Positions 1 to 8,714 of a DNA stretch of 64,000 nucleotides are shown one piece after another (within the stretch, counting starts at the first letter, position 1; each line of letters starts with the position of its first letter). The notes under the pieces are model-generated. The model was not told the DNA's origin. It worked only from the letters and a program-made list of their open reading frames with translations, and did not search any database. The position numbers were made by a program, and so were the translations under genes. The DNA comes from Nitratiruptor tergarcus DSM 16512 (lineage in GTDB: Bacteria; Campylobacterota; Campylobacteria; Campylobacterales; Nitratiruptoraceae): NCBI RefSeq assembly GCF_027946175.1, contig NZ_AP026671.1, forward strand, positions 744,001 to 808,000, given 5' to 3'.

Positions 1-729
1 GCCGTATCTAATGTTATAGGAAGTGTTACACTTAATATTACCTTAGTTTTGGGAATTGTTTTTTTACTTGCAAAAAAGCTTTCGCCTTCACGTGATATAT
101 TTGGAAAAGATAGTTCATGGGCTCTTTTCCCCATATTTATTTTTTTCCTTGTTGCTTTTGATGGTACTATAACACGCTTAGAAGGGGGGCTCTTTCTCTT
201 ATTGATGGGGGGATATCTTCTCTTTCTCTCGCAAGAACCATCAATTGTTGCAGAAGAGATAGATGAAGAGATTTTGCAAGAAAAGTTTAATTGGCCACCC
301 ACTTTAGTGTTTTTGCTTCTTGGATTTATAATGGTCATCTATGGAGCAGATTATGCAGTGCAAAGTGCTAGTAATATAGCACGCCATCTTGGAGTAAGTG
401 AATGGATAATTGGGCTTTTTCTTGTATCATTTGGTACCAGCCTGCCAGAACTCATTGTAAGTGTTGTAGCAGCTATCAATAAAAAAGCTGATATGAGTAT
501 AGGTAACATAATAGGCTCAAATGTAGCAAATTTTAGTGTAGTTCTTGGTTCTGCAGCAGTTGTCAATCCTTTGCTTGTAAATATTCAAGCATACGCTTTT
601 GATATTGCTACAGCATTCATAGCATCACTTATGCTTGTCTTTATCGCCGCTAATAGACTCTATAACAAATCGGCAGGAATTGTGCTCCTAGTAACACTGG
701 GGGTTTTTGTACTTAATCACGTGCCCTAA
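1..729 (+). CDS. Calcium/sodium antiporter (CaCA family), 5'-truncated
   Basis: Inner-membrane cation exchanger of the YrbG type, which swaps Ca2+ for Na+ or H+. The reading frame is open from base 1, so the gene starts upstream of the window. The first residues contain GSVTLNITLV, the end of the alpha-1 repeat. The alpha-2 repeat lies near bases 430-560, with SFGTSLPELIVSV followed by GNIIGSNVANFSVVLG. Several hydrophobic segments surround both repeats. The last 17 bases overlap the end of the convergent mrdA gene, so there is no room for a separate terminator. Family assignment is firm; the ion actually transported is not shown. Confidence 0.88.
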   Translation, partial: AVSNVIGSVTLNITLVLGIVFLLAKKLSPSRDIFGKDSSWALFPIFIFFLVAFDGTITRLEGGLFLLLMGGYLLFLSQEPSIVAEEIDEEILQEKFNWPPTLVFLLLGFIMVIYGADYAVQSASNIARHLGVSEWIIGLFLVSFGTSLPELIVSVVAAINKKADMSIGNIIGSNVANFSVVLGSAAVVNPLLVNIQAYAFDIATAFIASLMLVFIAANRLYNKSAGIVLLVTLGVFVLNHVP

Positions 730-2497
730 AATAACCTAACTCAATCATTTTTGTATATATAGCATTTACAATTGGTCCTGCGGCTGCACCACCATGTCCA
801 CCATGCTCCACAAGTACTGTTACTATATAGCGAGGTTGTTTAAAGGGAGCATATGTAGTGAGCCAAGCGTGTGAACGGGAGTAATATGCCAATTCCTCCT
901 CTTTCATTCTCTCTTTTTCATCTTGCGGTATACCCACAATTTGAGCTGTACCTGTTTTTCCTGCTATTTTTATTGGCAAAGAGATATGTCTTGTGGCTGT
1001 ACCTTTTGGATGATTACACACCTCATACATTCCTCTTCGTATAAATTTAAGATTGCGTTTTTGCAATGGAGTTAAAACATCTTCTTCTTTTGGAATATAG
1101 TTTTTATAAGTAAAACTCCTTGCAAAATGGGGAGTTGGAAGCTTCCCCGTAGCAAGCAAAGCGGTATAACGAGCAATTTGCATAGGTGTGACAAGATCAT
1201 ACCCTTGTCCTATAGAAGATACTACAGTTTCCCCTTGATACCAATTTAATCCATATTTTCTCTTTTTCCACTCTTTATCAGGAACAACACCAATAAATTC
1301 ATTTGGAAGATCTACACCACTCTTTTTACCAAAGCCCATTTTACGAAGATCAAAAGCAATTTTGTTTATACCAACACGCAAGCTCCCTTCATAAAAATAG
1401 ACATCACAACTCTCTCTAATAGCTTTAATAAGTCTCACCTCTCCATGACCTGTATGTTTCCAGCACCGAAATTTGCGCTTTCCTAACTCTATAGCTCCAT
1501 TGCAATAAAAAGGTGTATAGGGAGATATTTTACGTGAATCTAAAAATGAGAGTGCAACTCCCATTTTGATAGTAGATCCTGGAGGGTAAAGACCATTTAT
1601 AAGTTTATTTGTAAAAGGGTGATTGAGATCATTTATAAGTTCTTTCCACTTTTTACGGCTAATTCCAGAGACAAAAAGATTGGGATCAAATTCAGGAAAA
1701 CTTCCAGCTGCTAGAATTTCTCCATTTGTTTTCATTACAATTGCTACACCTGCTTTATTTTGAAAAAGTTTATGGATAAACTCTTGCAGTCTCAAATCAA
1801 GAGTCAAGTAGAGATCTCTATTTTGTATTGGCTCCTTTTCTTCTACGACATCGATAACTCTATTAAAAGCAGTGACTTTAAGTTTTTTATATCCCAACTC
1901 TCCTTCTAGATAATCATTGTAATATTTTTCTATACCAGATTTGCCTATAATTCCAGTAATTTTGGCAACTTTATCTCTTTGTGTATCTTTTGTATTTGCT
2001 TTGGAAACATATCCTATTACATGTGATGCTATCTCTCTTTGTGGATAAAAGCGCTTAAAAGCTGGCTCTATTTTTATAAGAGGATCGAGTAAAAGCTTTG
2101 TATAATAGGGCATCATACGCTCATATGAAATAAATGGTACTACTTCAATAGGATCGTGATTATAAGGTGAATCATGTTTTCTATAGCGTTTTATGAGTTT
2201 TGAAGTATTGAGATCACTAAACTTTGCAGTTATTTTCTCAATTGAGCCAAGTAGTTTTTCTCTTTTTTTTAAATGAGGAACAATTTTTATCTTAAATCCA
2301 ATATTATTCACTGCGAGAGGTTTTCCAAATCTATCAAGAATCTCTCCACGAACAGGAACAATCCACTCCTTTTTTATCATATTCTGTTTTGCTAAAGCTT
2401 CATAGTAGCTATTGGACTTAATAGAGAGAAAATATATACGAGAGAGTAAAATACCCCAAACAATAAAAAAGAGAATGAGTATAAATCTACTTCTCAT
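713..2497 (-). CDS. mrdA: Penicillin-binding protein 2, peptidoglycan transpeptidase
   Basis: Class B PBP of the rod-elongation complex, crosslinking peptidoglycan in the periplasm with RodA. It is 594 residues, within the usual range. One N-terminal membrane anchor lies at residues 5-24, followed by the dimerisation-region motif RGEILDRFGKPLAVN at 50-64. The transpeptidase motifs are S308-T-I-K311, S363-C-D365 (SxN position) and K514-T-G516. It is the last gene of the nadK-to-mrdA operon and overlaps the membrane protein before it by 11 bases. RodA, its usual partner, is encoded separately at 30,220. Confidence 0.95.
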   Translation of the reverse strand: MRSRFILILFFIVWGILLSRIYFLSIKSNSYYEALAKQNMIKKEWIVPVRGEILDRFGKPLAVNNIGFKIKIVPHLKKREKLLGSIEKITAKFSDLNTSKLIKRYRKHDSPYNHDPIEVVPFISYERMMPYYTKLLLDPLIKIEPAFKRFYPQREIASHVIGYVSKANTKDTQRDKVAKITGIIGKSGIEKYYNDYLEGELGYKKLKVTAFNRVIDVVEEKEPIQNRDLYLTLDLRLQEFIHKLFQNKAGVAIVMKTNGEILAAGSFPEFDPNLFVSGISRKKWKELINDLNHPFTNKLINGLYPPGSTIKMGVALSFLDSRKISPYTPFYCNGAIELGKRKFRCWKHTGHGEVRLIKAIRESCDVYFYEGSLRVGINKIAFDLRKMGFGKKSGVDLPNEFIGVVPDKEWKKRKYGLNWYQGETVVSSIGQGYDLVTPMQIARYTALLATGKLPTPHFARSFTYKNYIPKEEDVLTPLQKRNLKFIRRGMYEVCNHPKGTATRHISLPIKIAGKTGTAQIVGIPQDEKERMKEEELAYYSRSHAWLTTYAPFKQPRYIVTVLVEHGGHGGAAAGPIVNAIYTKMIELGYFRARD

Positions 2498-2936
2498 ATA
2501 TCACCAATACCAAGATATCTAAAAGCATATAGTAGCCAACTATCCAATAATCTAATGGATAAATTATTTGTAAAATATATCCCAAAACTATATGGATGAG
2601 GATTATTCCTATATAGAAAAAGGCGCTGCTAGCAATTTTCAACATCACATTCCAAACAAAATATTTATATAAAATTTGCAATAAAGAGAGTGTAATAAAA
2701 AGATTGAAAAAGAGTGTATATCTTACAAAATCATGATCAATTTCATATAAATAAATATATGCAATACCAAAAAGCCAAGTAATTGCATCCCGTTTTTGAA
2801 AAAGCAGCCATACAACTACCCCCAAGAGAGAGGGGAGATAGATAAAAATAGTTGTTAAAGGTTCATATACAAAAAGTAAGATAAGATAGATAAAGATTCT
2901 TAATTGACTCTTTTTAACATCGCCACTTCGTTGCAT
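2487..2936 (-). CDS. Small integral membrane protein, possible MreD-like
   Basis: About 149 residues, almost entirely hydrophobic, with four to five predicted membrane segments. A charged start (MQRSGDVKKSQLR) is followed by alternating hydrophobic stretches. I chose the ATG at 2936; an ATG at 2963 in the same frame would lengthen the overlap with the GNAT gene. Its place directly before mrdA and its size recall MreD, the membrane component of the rod complex. I see no diagnostic MreD motif, so the link is inference from context. Confidence 0.7.
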   Translation of the reverse strand: MQRSGDVKKSQLRIFIYLILLFVYEPLTTIFIYLPSLLGVVVWLLFQKRDAITWLFGIAYIYLYEIDHDFVRYTLFFNLFITLSLLQILYKYFVWNVMLKIASSAFFYIGIILIHIVLGYILQIIYPLDYWIVGYYMLLDILVLVIYEK

Positions 2937-3367
2937 ATAGGAAAATGCTTGCATTTTATACAATCTTGCCAGATTTTTTGTTCTGGTATTTGCTCTTTTG
3001 GTATCTCATGAAATCCCAGTTTTTCAAAAAACTCCCTGTTGTACGTAAGTGCTAATATCTCTTGGACAGCTAAAGATTTGCCCTCTTCAAGAGCCCGTGT
3101 TACAAGCTCTTTTCCTATTCCCTTTCCTTGAAACTCCTCTTTAACTATAAGGCTGCGTATCTCGGCTAAACGCATACTATGAATATGAAGTGCAACATAT
3201 CCGATTATGCTCTCCTCTATTGAAGCAACAATATATGATCGTATATTTGTTGCCACTTCGTCATCACTTCTTGGCAGGATTATACCATCTTTAACATATT
3301 GTGCCACCAGACTTTGCATAGCTGGAATATCAGTGAGAATCGGTTTTTTGTATGTTACCAAAGACAT
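2900..3367 (-). CDS. GNAT N-acetyltransferase, probably a short N-acetylglutamate synthase
   Basis: 155 residues with the GNAT fold. The acetyl-CoA binding motif is EFQGKGIGKELV (about residues 78-89) and the core strand is IRSLIV just before it. The C-terminal tail has a cysteine pattern, DCIKCKHFPICNE, which I associate with small ArgA-like acetyltransferases that make N-acetylglutamate in the arginine pathway. The substrate is therefore inferred, not seen. It overlaps engB by 38 bases upstream and the next membrane protein gene downstream, so the genes are translationally linked. Confidence 0.78.
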   Translation of the reverse strand: MSLVTYKKPILTDIPAMQSLVAQYVKDGIILPRSDDEVATNIRSYIVASIEESIIGYVALHIHSMRLAEIRSLIVKEEFQGKGIGKELVTRALEEGKSLAVQEILALTYNREFFEKLGFHEIPKEQIPEQKIWQDCIKCKHFPICNEVAMLKRVN

Positions 3368-3947
3368 GTTCGAGTATCTTTTCTTGAAGTTTTTCTATCC
3401 CCTCTTTGTTCATGCTTGAAATCAAAAGGGCATCAGGATAGAGTCGCTTTATTTTGGCTCTCTCTTTTTGTTTGAGTTTATCTGCTTTTGTAAAAACCTC
3501 TATTACCTTTTGATCACCTCTTTGAATACGTTGTAAAAATAGTCGTGTTTGCGCATCTAACTCCATTTCTGGATGTCTTGCGTCTATAAGGTGTACAAAT
3601 ACTCTAATTGATTCTCTTTTTTGCAAAAACTCTGTTAGACTCTTTTGCCAAGCGTTTTTAAGAGATTTACTCGTTTTTGCATACCCATAACCTGGAAGAT
3701 CTACAAAACGAAGAGGATAGATATTCTCATCAACTTTGTAAACAACATCAAAAAAATTTATGAGCTTTGTTTTTCCTGGTGTTGCAGAGCTCTTTGCAAG
3801 ATTTTTTCTTTGCGTCAATGCATTGAGTAGTGAGCTTTTTCCTACATTACTGCGACCTAAAAAGGCCACCTCACTCATACTTGCTGGTGGCGCTTCTTTT
3901 ATAGTAGGTGCAGATGTGACAAATGTTGCTTTGCTTACTTTTATCAT
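3330..3947 (-). CDS. engB: Ribosome biogenesis GTPase EngB/YsxC
   Basis: TRAFAC-class GTPase needed for large ribosomal subunit assembly. G motifs are visible in order: G1 GRSNVGKSS (residues 31-39), G2 ATPGKT (55-60), G3 DLPGYGYA (83-90) and G4 TKAD (153-156). The length of 205 residues is normal for the family. It overlaps lptA upstream by 4 bases. Expression with envelope genes is common in this lineage and needs no functional link. Confidence 0.96.
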   Translation of the reverse strand: MIKVSKATFVTSAPTIKEAPPASMSEVAFLGRSNVGKSSLLNALTQRKNLAKSSATPGKTKLINFFDVVYKVDENIYPLRFVDLPGYGYAKTSKSLKNAWQKSLTEFLQKRESIRVFVHLIDARHPEMELDAQTRLFLQRIQRGDQKVIEVFTKADKLKQKERAKIKRLYPDALLISSMNKEGIEKLQEKILEHVFGNIQKTDSH

Positions 3948-4405
3948 TTTTCCTCTATTGTAAAAATCATCTTTACAGGAGTATCTTGTGTTCCTTTTAC
4001 AGATATTTTACTCTGCTGGAGATTGAGATAGATGTTTTGCGCATAAATCCTCTTTTTTTGTGGAAACTGCACTATTTCCACACTGCCACGAAGATAATAC
4101 TCCTTTTTACTAGGGTAATAAATAACCTCTTTTGCTTTACCTTTATATTTTTTGCCCTGTTGATCATGTAAAACAAACGTTACATGCCCTTTTGCATCAA
4201 TTTTCTGCGGCTTTTTTGCTTTGTTGAAATATATAAAAACTTCATCAGCTTTGATAATATCACTGCCTTTTTTAAATATTACATTACCAATGAACTTAGA
4301 AAATAGTTTTTTTTGATCTGCTTCAAATTTCTTTGATGTTATCTCTATTTGTGCTGCATATAGCGAAAAAAAGCTTAAACAAAGTATGAAGAATATCTTT
4401 TTCAT
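3944..4405 (-). CDS. lptA: LPS transport periplasmic protein LptA
   Basis: 153 residues with a clear signal peptide (MKKIFFILCLSFFSLYAAQ). The mature protein is an OstA-type beta-jellyroll. Typical features are IEITSKKFEADQKK near the start and GNVIFKKGSDIIKADEVFIYF around residues 39-59. LptA forms the periplasmic bridge that carries lipopolysaccharide from LptC to LptD. It follows lptC with a 4-base overlap, the usual arrangement. Confidence 0.92.
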   Translation of the reverse strand: MKKIFFILCLSFFSLYAAQIEITSKKFEADQKKLFSKFIGNVIFKKGSDIIKADEVFIYFNKAKKPQKIDAKGHVTFVLHDQQGKKYKGKAKEVIYYPSKKEYYLRGSVEIVQFPQKKRIYAQNIYLNLQQSKISVKGTQDTPVKMIFTIEEK

Positions 4406-4911
4406 ATTGCACTCTTTACTATAGCTTTAATATCATAAGCTACTATTTTATCTAAATCGAGATAATATTGCATCTTACTCCCATTGAGTTCCATTTTCGC
4501 AGATACAACTCTAAAAGGTGTTGGTACATAAAGGATTTTCTTCTCAATGAAATATTGAGCACTTTGAGTAAAAAATTCAAATTCCTCACTCATGTAATAA
4601 ATCGAACCTTGTAGTTTTAGTATCTTTTCTCCTTCATAAACACCTTTTTTTGCAAAGAGCTTTTTATCATCTGTTTGTATGCGTGGATGTTTTATCACCA
4701 TTGTAGTCGCTTTTTGGATCGCTTCATCGCCTTCAAGATGTAATTTCATACCTTGAGTATTAAAAATAGAAAAGACAAACTTACCCAACTCAACATTTGC
4801 TCGTGGCTGATTAGCTATTTCTACCTCAAAAGGTTTAAAAAAAATCAGCCAAAAAAGAATAAATCCAAAAAGTGAAAGATAAAAAATATATATTTTCACT
4901 ACTTTACCCAA
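4402..4911 (-). CDS. lptC: LPS export system protein LptC
   Basis: 169 residues with one N-terminal membrane anchor (about residues 8-25) and a periplasmic jellyroll domain like that of LptA. It would pass lipopolysaccharide from the inner-membrane LptBFG pump to LptA. Sequence similarity in this family is weak. The call rests on topology, size and the position between kdsC and lptA, with overlaps of 13 and 4 bases. The kdsC-lptC-lptA order is a well-known gene cluster. Confidence 0.88.
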   Translation of the reverse strand: MGKVVKIYIFYLSLFGFILFWLIFFKPFEVEIANQPRANVELGKFVFSIFNTQGMKLHLEGDEAIQKATTMVIKHPRIQTDDKKLFAKKGVYEGEKILKLQGSIYYMSEEFEFFTQSAQYFIEKKILYVPTPFRVVSAKMELNGSKMQYYLDLDKIVAYDIKAIVKSAI

Positions 4912-5396
4912 TAATCGAGATATTCTGCATAAAGATGCTCTTTTTGTAAAAGGTACTCAATCATCTCTCTTACAGCACCCTTGCCACCACCATTTTTCAA
5001 CACTACATCTACACGCTCTTTGATATATGCCACCGCGTCTGCAGGAGCAAAGGAGATTCCTACAGCTTTGAGCAAACGATAATCATTAAGATCATCTCCA
5101 ATTGCAGCAACACTCTCTAAAGGTATATGAAGCTTTTGCGCTAGTTCCTCTATCGCTTCATCTTTTCTCTTGACACACTGATAGAGATACTCTATTCCAA
5201 GCTCTTTTGCCCTGCGTTCAACAATTTTCGACTCTCTCCCTGTAATTATCGCAGCCTTTTTGCCAAGACGTATCCACTGTACTATTGCAAAGCCGTCTTT
5301 GACGTTAAATGCTTTAAGTTCATCACCTTCATTTGTATAAATAATACTGCCATCTGTCATACATCCATCAACATCTAGTACAATGAGTTCTATCAT
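4899..5396 (-). CDS. kdsC: 3-deoxy-D-manno-octulosonate 8-phosphate phosphatase
   Basis: HAD-superfamily C0-type phosphatase that releases Kdo from Kdo-8-phosphate for lipid A core synthesis. The nucleophile motif DVDGCMTDG carries D8 and D10. Motif II is ITGRES, and motif III is AAIGDDLNDY with the Mg2+ ligands. At 165 residues it is a typical stand-alone tetrameric KdsC. It overlaps hisB by 4 bases and lptC by 13. Confidence 0.94.
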   Translation of the reverse strand: MIELIVLDVDGCMTDGSIIYTNEGDELKAFNVKDGFAIVQWIRLGKKAAIITGRESKIVERRAKELGIEYLYQCVKRKDEAIEELAQKLHIPLESVAAIGDDLNDYRLLKAVGISFAPADAVAYIKERVDVVLKNGGGKGAVREMIEYLLQKEHLYAEYLDYWVK

Positions 5397-5965
5397 AAAA
5401 CTCCCTTGGTACTGGGCAGCCCCGCTCGTGTATCAATTCTTAAAGCTCTACGCAGTGCAACGGCTAAAGCTTTAAAAGAGGCTTCAGCAATATGGTGTCT
5501 ATTTCTACCACGAAGCTCAACAATGTGGCAAGTGATTCGTGCATTAAAAACAAAAGCTTTAAAAAACTCTTCAAAAAGCTCACAATCAAACTCCCCTACT
5601 TTTCCATCTAAAGATGTTTCATAGACCAAGTAGGGACGATTAGAGAGATCGAGCGCACAGCTTACTGCAGCCTCATCCATTACAACTACACTATCACCAA
5701 AACGCTCTCTATTTTCTACAGGAAAAACTGCTTTATAAAATGCTTCACCCAGTACAATACCCACATCTTCTACACTATGGTGAAAATCGATATGAATATC
5801 TCCTTTACAATAGACTTCAAGATTAAATCTCGCATGTTTGGCCAAGGCTTCTAACATATGATCAAAAAAGCCAATACCAGTATCAATTTGACTCTCCCCT
5901 GTTCCATCAATATCAAGGGCTACTTGTATATCGGTCTCTTTTGTTTTTCTCTCAACTTTTACCAT
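5393..5965 (-). CDS. hisB: Imidazoleglycerol-phosphate dehydratase
   Basis: Monofunctional IGPD (190 residues) catalysing the sixth step of histidine synthesis. The Mn2+-binding histidine motifs are present twice, as expected for the repeat fold: FFDHMLEALAKHA and DFHHSVEDVGI in the first half, CHIVELRGRNRHHIAEASFKA in the second. There is no fused phosphatase domain. It sits between rlpA and kdsC without other his genes nearby. Confidence 0.96.
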   Translation of the reverse strand: MVKVERKTKETDIQVALDIDGTGESQIDTGIGFFDHMLEALAKHARFNLEVYCKGDIHIDFHHSVEDVGIVLGEAFYKAVFPVENRERFGDSVVVMDEAAVSCALDLSNRPYLVYETSLDGKVGEFDCELFEEFFKAFVFNARITCHIVELRGRNRHHIAEASFKALAVALRRALRIDTRAGLPSTKGVL

Positions 5966-5966
5966 T

Positions 5967-6743
5967 TTAATTCCTTATAATAAATGCTCCAGGATATCTA
6001 CCAGTTCGTATGAAATCTCTTGCTTCATCTTCACTTTGAAAACCAGTCAGCCAAACTCTATAAAGAGGTGCTCCATCAAATATAAATTTTTTGACAACTG
6101 CACGGTAGCGTCCATCTACTAAAGCATTGCGTTCACGTGTAATAGAAGCACCTTGATAGCGTCTAAAGGATCCTATCTGCACTGCGAAATTTGTAAGAAC
6201 TATCGATTTACGCGGCATATTTGGAAGCGAAGCAATATTTTTATCAAAATCCAACACCTCCAATTCCACAGGTGCTGTACCAGTACCTATCATACCTATT
6301 TGTTTTGCAGCTGCATAGCTGAGATCAATAATTCTATTTCCTACAAAGGGGCCTCTATCATTGACTCTTACAATTACACTCTTATGGTTACGTAAATTTG
6401 TGACTTTTAGCATTGTGTTCATAGGAAGCGTTTTGTGTGCTGCGGTAAAATCATGCATATTATAAATCTCACCGTTACTTGTTTTTTTCCCATGAAAGTT
6501 TGGTCCATACCAGCTAGCAATTCCTCGATATTTTGTCCCTACCTCAACAACTGTTGGATAGTAAGTAATTCCATTGACTGTATAGGGACGCATAGTGGCT
6601 CTGTGTACTGCGTTTGAACTTATAGGTTTACCAAAAGTCGGCTTTGATGGAGGAAAATAGCTAATCTCTTGTTTAGAGCCGCATCCCCAAAAAAAGAGGC
6701 TTATTATACCAATTAATGCAACATTTCTAATAGAGCACAACAA
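5967..6743 (-). CDS. rlpA: RlpA-like septal lytic transglycosylase lipoprotein with SPOR domain
   Basis: Outer-membrane lipoprotein that cleaves denuded glycan strands. A lipobox-like FWGC lies at the end of a short hydrophobic leader. The double-psi beta-barrel domain contains GIASWYGPNFHGKKTSNGE and VRVNDRGPF, with the catalytic Asp in NDRGPF. A C-terminal SPOR-type domain starts near FAVQIGSF. An upstream TTG at 6755 also opens the frame. I prefer the TTG at 6743 because GGAG lies about 6 bases before it. It overlaps the end of mltD by 17 bases. Confidence 0.9.
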   Translation of the reverse strand: MLCSIRNVALIGIISLFFWGCGSKQEISYFPPSKPTFGKPISSNAVHRATMRPYTVNGITYYPTVVEVGTKYRGIASWYGPNFHGKKTSNGEIYNMHDFTAAHKTLPMNTMLKVTNLRNHKSVIVRVNDRGPFVGNRIIDLSYAAAKQIGMIGTGTAPVELEVLDFDKNIASLPNMPRKSIVLTNFAVQIGSFRRYQGASITRERNALVDGRYRAVVKKFIFDGAPLYRVWLTGFQSEDEARDFIRTGRYPGAFIIRN

Positions 6744-7938
6744 GCTTCTCTCCAATTCTTAAAAAGTTATCTTTTTTATCGTTCCAAATTTTTAGTTTTT
6801 TAGCATCAACACCAAATTTATGGGCAATTTTGAGAATCGTATCTCCTTTTTTTACTCTATATATACGACGTGAGCGTTTGGCAATTGGGAGAATGAGTTT
6901 TTGATTTGGTCGTAATAGATTGGAAGAGAGATGGTTGAACTTTTTTATAAGAGCTATTTTGATTCCATAGCGATGGGCAATTTTATAGAGACTATCTCCT
7001 CTTTTAACTTTATAGACCAAAAATCCTCTTACACTATTAGAGGGTTTATAGAATTTTTTGAATTCATTAAATTTAAGTTTTGGAATATAAATGGAGTATT
7101 TTTTAACATCAGGAGGTGTAAAGCCCCTTTTAATATGGGGATTGAGATCTTGTAGGTAGTTGAGGCGCAATTTGATTTTGTTTGCTACATAATCAAGCAG
7201 CTCTGCACCTTTAATCTCTACAGGCATAATATCAAACTCTTCTCCTCTTGTGAGAATATATGCAAGATCGCTATTAAGCATATATTCATTATCATTCGCC
7301 ATGAGTGCCAGCATCACTATTTTATACAAATAGCGTCTACTCTCTTTAGGAAGATATCTCTTTTTCTCATCTAGTAACACTCTTACATCATCTGTACCAG
7401 CCCTTTTAATAGCTCGCTTCACAGCACCCTCTCCAGCATTATATGCCAAAGCAGCTAAATACCACTTTCCAAACATTTTATGGAGTCTTTTGAGATATTT
7501 GATAGCAGCATTAGTAGATCTGTATGGATCTCTTCTCTCATCTACAAACTCATCTATTCGTAAACCATACTTTTTTGCAGTTGCAGGCATAAATTGCCAA
7601 ATTCCTACAGCCTTTTTATGTGATTTTGCTTTTACTGCAAAATTAGATTCAGCCAAAGCCATAAATAGAAAAACATCGGGGATATTGTATGCATTAATTA
7701 TTTTTACAAGTTCTGGTACAAAATATGTCTCAACTTTATTTACATTAAAAAAGTGGTGATTTTTGTAACGTGCATATTCTCTTTTTATTTTTTGGAATTT
7801 TTTACTATATAAAAATGATGTGGGTAGATCCAAACTCTTTGTAATATAGTGTCCTATACTATTCTCACCCTTCGCATCATAAGAAGCTAATACAAAATGA
7901 ATAGATATTAATAAGATTAATACAATTCTCATTTTCAC
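6727..7938 (-). CDS. mltD: Membrane-bound lytic murein transglycosylase D with two LysM domains
   Basis: 403 residues. A signal peptide (MKMRIVLILLISIHFVLA) leads into an SLT domain with the catalytic glutamate in ALAESNF, then GIWQFMPATAKKYGL and LAALAYNAGEGAV. Two LysM repeats follow (VYKVKRGDSLYKIAHRYGI and YRVKKGDTILKIAHKFGV) that bind peptidoglycan. The usual lipobox is not obvious, so it may be soluble in the periplasm or anchored by an uncleaved leader. It overlaps tatD by 4 bases and is followed by rlpA, another glycan-strand cleaving enzyme. Confidence 0.93.
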   Translation of the reverse strand: MKMRIVLILLISIHFVLASYDAKGENSIGHYITKSLDLPTSFLYSKKFQKIKREYARYKNHHFFNVNKVETYFVPELVKIINAYNIPDVFLFMALAESNFAVKAKSHKKAVGIWQFMPATAKKYGLRIDEFVDERRDPYRSTNAAIKYLKRLHKMFGKWYLAALAYNAGEGAVKRAIKRAGTDDVRVLLDEKKRYLPKESRRYLYKIVMLALMANDNEYMLNSDLAYILTRGEEFDIMPVEIKGAELLDYVANKIKLRLNYLQDLNPHIKRGFTPPDVKKYSIYIPKLKFNEFKKFYKPSNSVRGFLVYKVKRGDSLYKIAHRYGIKIALIKKFNHLSSNLLRPNQKLILPIAKRSRRIYRVKKGDTILKIAHKFGVDAKKLKIWNDKKDNFLRIGEKLVVLY

Positions 7939-8714
7939 CCTTTGTCTGCAAAATCAAAAAGCCTCATAGCATTTTTCGTTGTGATATCACAAATCTCTTC
8001 ATAACTTTTTCCAAGAATCTCAGCTAATTTCTGTGCTACAAACTTAGTATATGCTGGCTCATTACGCTTGCCTCTAAAAGGATGAGGCGTAAGGTATGGT
8101 GCATCAGTTTCTAAAACAATTCTATCAAATGGAATCTTTGGAATAATTTCAACAAGTTTTTTAGCATTTTTAAATGTCAACACTCCTCCAATACCATAAT
8201 AAAATCGCTCCTTGAGATCCAATAGCAGCGGACTAGCATTATAACAATGCAACACTCCCCCTCTTTTTCCTGCATGTGCGTGCAATAAATCATGCGCATC
8301 TTGACTTGCCTCTCTGATGTGTACAATAAGGGGTAAATCAAACTCTTTTGCTAGCGTTATTTGATCGATAAAAACCTCTTTCTGCTTCTTTATATTCTCT
8401 TCTTTTGCTGTAGGTTCTTTGGGCAATCTATAGTAATCAAGCCCACACTCTCCAACAGCTACACACTTTGGATGGGTAATATATTTTTTGAGATACTCTT
8501 TGTCATACTTATCAATATCATAAGGGTGCACTCCTACTGCAAAAAAGATCTCTTCATACTTTTCACTCAGTTCCACTGCTCGAGGTAAATCAGCTGGATC
8601 AGCTCCAGGTATCACCATTTTTACTACACCAGCCTCTTTTGCTCGTGCAATTACCTCATCAACATCTTCATAAAACATTTTATGATCAAGATGGGTATGT
8701 GTATCTATTATCAA
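7935..8714 (-). CDS. tatD: TatD-family metal-dependent deoxyribonuclease
   Basis: 259 residues, TIM-barrel amidohydrolase fold. The metal-binding motif DTHTHLD is at residues 4-10. Other family signatures are GECGLDYYR, PLIVHIREA, GVLHCYN and ETDAPYLTPHPFRGKRNEP. TatD enzymes degrade DNA 3' to 5' and act in DNA repair and turnover. Four-base overlaps on both sides link it to recN and mltD. Confidence 0.95.
   Translation of the reverse strand: MIIDTHTHLDHKMFYEDVDEVIARAKEAGVVKMVIPGADPADLPRAVELSEKYEEIFFAVGVHPYDIDKYDKEYLKKYITHPKCVAVGECGLDYYRLPKEPTAKEENIKKQKEVFIDQITLAKEFDLPLIVHIREASQDAHDLLHAHAGKRGGVLHCYNASPLLLDLKERFYYGIGGVLTFKNAKKLVEIIPKIPFDRIVLETDAPYLTPHPFRGKRNEPAYTKFVAQKLAEILGKSYEEICDITTKNAMRLFDFADKG

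Noticed and set aside
713-729. Short overlap of the antiporter and mrdA ends as a sign of a sequencing error
   Set aside because: Both proteins end naturally and compact convergent overlaps are common elsewhere in this window.
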